From the NCBI GenBank assembly GCA_027600665.1, contig JADGJL010000373.1, positions 1-23,576 of the forward strand: a DNA stretch of 23,576 bases, in the 5' to 3' direction. Positions 20,956-23,576 of this stretch are shown here, one piece after another. Within the stretch, counting starts at the first letter, position 1. Every line of letters begins with the position of its first letter. Made by a program: the position numbers and the translations under genes. Under the pieces are notes generated by a model that was not told the DNA's origin, ran no database searches, and saw only the letters and a list, made by a program, of their open reading frames with translations. The DNA is from Irineochytrium annulatum (Eukaryota; Chytridiomycota; Chytridiomycetes; Chytridiales; Chytridiaceae).

Positions 20956-21910
20956 CCATCGGCCAATGACATCGCCAGCAGATGCTCCACATCCGGGGTG
21001 CAGACAAAGTTCTGCGTCAACCGGCCGAGAACGTGGGCGGCCTTGGTTACATGGTCGATGCCAACGATGTCTTGCAGGAACGACGCCGTCGGCTTCGGCG
21101 CGACCTAGAAGGGTGGTTCAGACTTTAGACAAAGCTGTAAGCGCGACCCGTGACTTACGTCTAATACAAGAGAGCCGAGGTGAAGCTTCATCTTGCCGGA
21201 TTTATGCACGTCGATTCGCCCAATGCGTCCCTCCACGTCGAGGCCTGTCGCTACTGGCGCCTCCTCGCCATCCTCAGTTTTCACACCGGCTTCCATCTTT
21301 ACTGCGTTCCCAGGTTGTTCATGCATGCCCGACAGAACACTCGGTAGCTGAAAGAGGAGCAGCTCTTTTTTCTAGATGGAAGCTGTCAGGTCTCATCCCA
21401 CAACGCCCCAATTTTACACCTCACTGTTCACCAGCGTCTGCATCCGTTCCAAGTCCGACTGCTCTTTCCCATCGTCCACGGGAGCTGGCCGGGCTGATCG
21501 GATTGCGACCGGTGCCCACTCATCCCCATCATCGAAGAAGGTTTCATCCTCGCTCTCTTCCTGCGCCGCGTGCTCCACCTTGATGTTGAAGCCCATGTCC
21601 ATCTTCATCGGAGCAGGAGCCAGTATGGATGAGCCGCCTTTGCTGGGCCCGCCGCGACCTGACGGCCCGAGGCCAAAGAGCCCCACGGGCTGCATCTCTT
21701 CCTCTCGCCGGCTTCGGCCTCTGCCCCGTCCCGGACCTCCATGTGGCCTTCTATCGGGCTTCGCTTCGACTCTCGGTGCTGGAACTGCTTCTGTACTGCA
21801 TGCGAAGAGTCAAGATGAAACAGCAACGACGGCTTATCCACTCACGGCTCCTTTTTCAGCTTAACGGGATTCTTTGTTGGTTTAAACTTGGGTTTGGGCT
21901 TGTCGGCCAT
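20952..21910 (-). CDS. RPC53: RNA polymerase III subunit Rpc53/POLR3D (RPC4)
   Basis: Subunit of the Pol III TFIIF-like Rpc53-Rpc37 dimer acting in termination and reinitiation. Four exons (21910-21846, 21795-21420, 21347-21159, 21104-20952) give 260 aa, short for the family mainly through a reduced middle. The N terminus MADKPKPKFKPTKNPVKLKK carries the conserved KFKP basic start. A Gly/Arg-rich stretch (GPGRGRGRSRR), an acidic segment (EESEDETFFDDGDEW) and then the C-terminal RPC4 domain follow: EGRIGRIDVHKSGKMKLHLG, APKPTASFLQDIVGID, and NFVCTPDVEHLL near the end, close to the family's KFVCTPD. Intron lengths are 50, 72 and 54 nt, longer than in the plus-strand genes. Its TAA overlaps the CCDC17-like TAA in GTTAAC, so the two 3' UTRs must run antisense into each other's coding sequence. 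Confidence 0.9.
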
Positions 21911-23396
21911 GGCGAGGGCAGGCTGGAGCTTGGCTCGATTATTCTTGAACGGTCAATGTACGCGAGGTGACGTGGGGGGTGGTTGATGGGTGCGTGAAAT
22001 GTGAAGCGCGGATTTGACGATCAATATGCACTACTATACTTTTCCTAAAGCCAAGTACCATGTCCCCCCCGTTACTCGCTTGGCCCGGCCCCCCGCGACC
22101 AACGCCATAGTTCTCAGTCCCGCCGTGAAGGCAGAGTGCTCCCCGGGGGTGACGAAAAACCCGGCGCTGTGACGGCGTCACGCACCCACCCCTCAGTATC
22201 TGTTTTGGAGCTGAGCCTGGGGACGACGGTGGCTTGCAAGAGAGACATGAAAGGAGCCGAAGTCGTTATCAGCAAAAAGCCTGGAATGAACGCATTGGTT
22301 TCGTTCCGCGGCATAAAGGGCCTCCCGAAGCATTTCTTCGGGTCATTTTCCTGTCCAGCAGAGATAATACAACAGTTTACTTCGTTAGTTGGTCATTTAA
22401 CTCGGCGTATCTAGCTTGGCCACCCCTGTGGCATGATGTACAAAGAAGAAGGCATGCGCGACACGGCTCCGCTATCACCATTCGCCTTCTCCTGCTCTTT
22501 CCACCCTTCCTGATGGCGCCAAGTGCCCCTTACGCTCCACGCTCATGGACGTATGGCTACCACATTTCACTGGCCGCCATAGGAATGGCAACGGCATTCA
22601 CACTCGCAAAGACAACGTTGGCGGCAGCATCCATACGCTGTGCCACTTGGCAGGCCTTTGGTCTAGTGAGGAAGCTCCTGTCAGGCGGAACAAGATAACC
22701 ACACATATGTTTATATCCAGACAATTCTATATCCCCTAGTTCCAAATGTTCCCACCCAGTCGGAATCCCCATTTTTCCTGGGAAAGAGCTACATCAATGG
22801 AATATCCGTGGAATAAGGTGTCAATCATTAGCATAGCAAAAGTAGGGAGACTCATCGAACATTGTCAGGCGCTGCAAAGGACCAGGCAATCCAATTGGTA
22901 AATTCTTAAGACTGTCTTGAAATCTGCTTGATCGCTAATATTTAAGGGACTAGATACCCCTTGACATTGGCCACTTACAAAGTCTACAAAGAGTTGATTT
23001 GCTTGGTGCCAGACCTCTCCTCTTTTCTTGTGTTCTAATGCATTCGGTTATTGCTAGGTTAAAAGTCATATATTTGGCTCTCACAGGGTTGTTTGGGCTC
23101 CTTGAACTACCTTCTCGCATTCATTGATTCTTTAAAGTACGATTGACGAATCCGGAGCGTGAAATCCAGCAACAACAATCAATCCATCACAATGTGAACG
23201 CATTTGATGGCATCTTGTGCTTATTATTGACAATCTAGGACTCCACAATCTAGGACTCCAAATCTATGATTCCGAAGAAGTTTGCATGCAGTAACTTTTA
23301 TTGGAATATACTATGCTGAGGTTTCTTGGACGTCCATTCAGAGTATTTGCGAACATTTCGAACAAAGTTGTCTTACAATTTGCGAATGGATGCAAT
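21911..23396. other. About 1.5 kb without a recognisable gene
   Basis: Starts with the RPC53 promoter. Open frames such as 22136-22414 and 22234-22698 (plus) overlap each other and resemble no family I know, and their composition is uneven. From about 22700 the sequence is AT-richer with many stops. No tRNA- or rRNA-like structure was found by eye. A small lineage-specific gene remains possible. Confidence 0.5.
23230..23273. repeat. 15-bp tandem repeat, two exact copies and a decayed third
   Basis: ACAATCTAGGACTCC occurs at 23230-23244 and 23245-23259 exactly, followed by a diverged copy, AAATCTATGATTCC, at 23260-23273. It lies in noncoding DNA upstream of the possible partial gene at the window end. 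Confidence 0.85.
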
Positions 23397-23576
23397 ATGA
23401 AAATCCAGTCCGCCATCAAGAAGCTCGGGGATTTGGAGAAGATGATCAAAGTCGCGAAGCGGGGGCTCAACTCTCTGGACGACGAAAACGGAGGCCACCT
23501 TCGACTCGGTCATGGAGAGTATCCACGAGGCCAAGCATCTGTTGGAGACGGATGAGGAGGAGGAGGAAGAGGAGGA
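23397..23576 (+). CDS. Possible 5' end of an unrecognised gene, runs off the window
   Basis: From ATG at 23397 the frame reads MKIQSAIKKLGDLEKMIK, helical and charged. Continuing unspliced it reaches TGA at 23553. A different frame near the end reads ATFDSVMESIHEAKHLLE and then an acidic Glu run. A 43-nt intron at 23451-23493 (AAA|GTCGCG to CGGAG|GCC) would join the two in phase 0, the usual intron size here. I cannot name a family; the GAG/GGA run at the edge could also be low-complexity noise. An exon upstream is possible. Confidence 0.4.

Noticed and set aside
22234..22698. 154-aa plus-strand open frame after RPC53
   Set aside because: No motif, no clear splice partners, and it overlaps competing frames; left as unassigned.

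Overview
This is eukaryotic nuclear DNA, densely packed with intron-rich genes. Almost every reading frame is broken by introns of about 37-55 nt, nearly all GT-AG, many with a branch-like CTAAC/CTAAT close to the acceptor. The protein families (a CAP-Gly p150/dynactin with fungal-type middle domain, Ent3-type epsin, Mei2-like protein, Mus81, Rpc53) point to a fungus. The short introns and a CCDC17-like gene, a family otherwise familiar from ciliated animals, suggest an early-diverging, possibly flagellated (chytrid-like) lineage. That placement is inference. No ribosomal, tRNA, CRISPR or bacterial feature and no transposon was recognised.

Layout: 1-1849 holds nothing I can name. Then, on the plus strand, a p24-alpha cargo receptor (1850-2925), the large dynactin subunit p150 (3099-8162, 22 exons in my model) and an Ent3/epsinR-type ENTH adaptor (8567-10426). 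MUS81 (12823-10453, minus) ends only 26 bp from ENT3. It is transcribed divergently from a Mei2-like triple-RRM protein (13043-15618, plus). After a 477-bp gap comes an unrecognised basic/acidic protein (17118-16096, minus). Its most upstream ATG overlaps the ATG of a long CCDC17-like gene (17117-20955, plus). That gene's stop codon in turn overlaps the stop codon of RPC53/POLR3D (21910-20952, minus). 21911-23396 has no recognisable gene, and a partial gene may start at 23397 and run off the window.

The genes do not form one pathway. p24-alpha, ENT3 and p150 all serve membrane traffic (ER-Golgi cargo, TGN/endosome coats, dynein transport). MUS81 and the Mei2-like protein are linked by family knowledge to recombination and meiosis, and Rpc53 to Pol III transcription. 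The most notable structural point is extreme compaction: shared start and stop codons, shared poly(A) region, tiny introns and micro-exons.

All exon models were assembled by hand from splice signals, reading-frame phase and remembered family conservation. Phase was checked across every junction, but individual splice sites have not been verified by transcripts or alignment.
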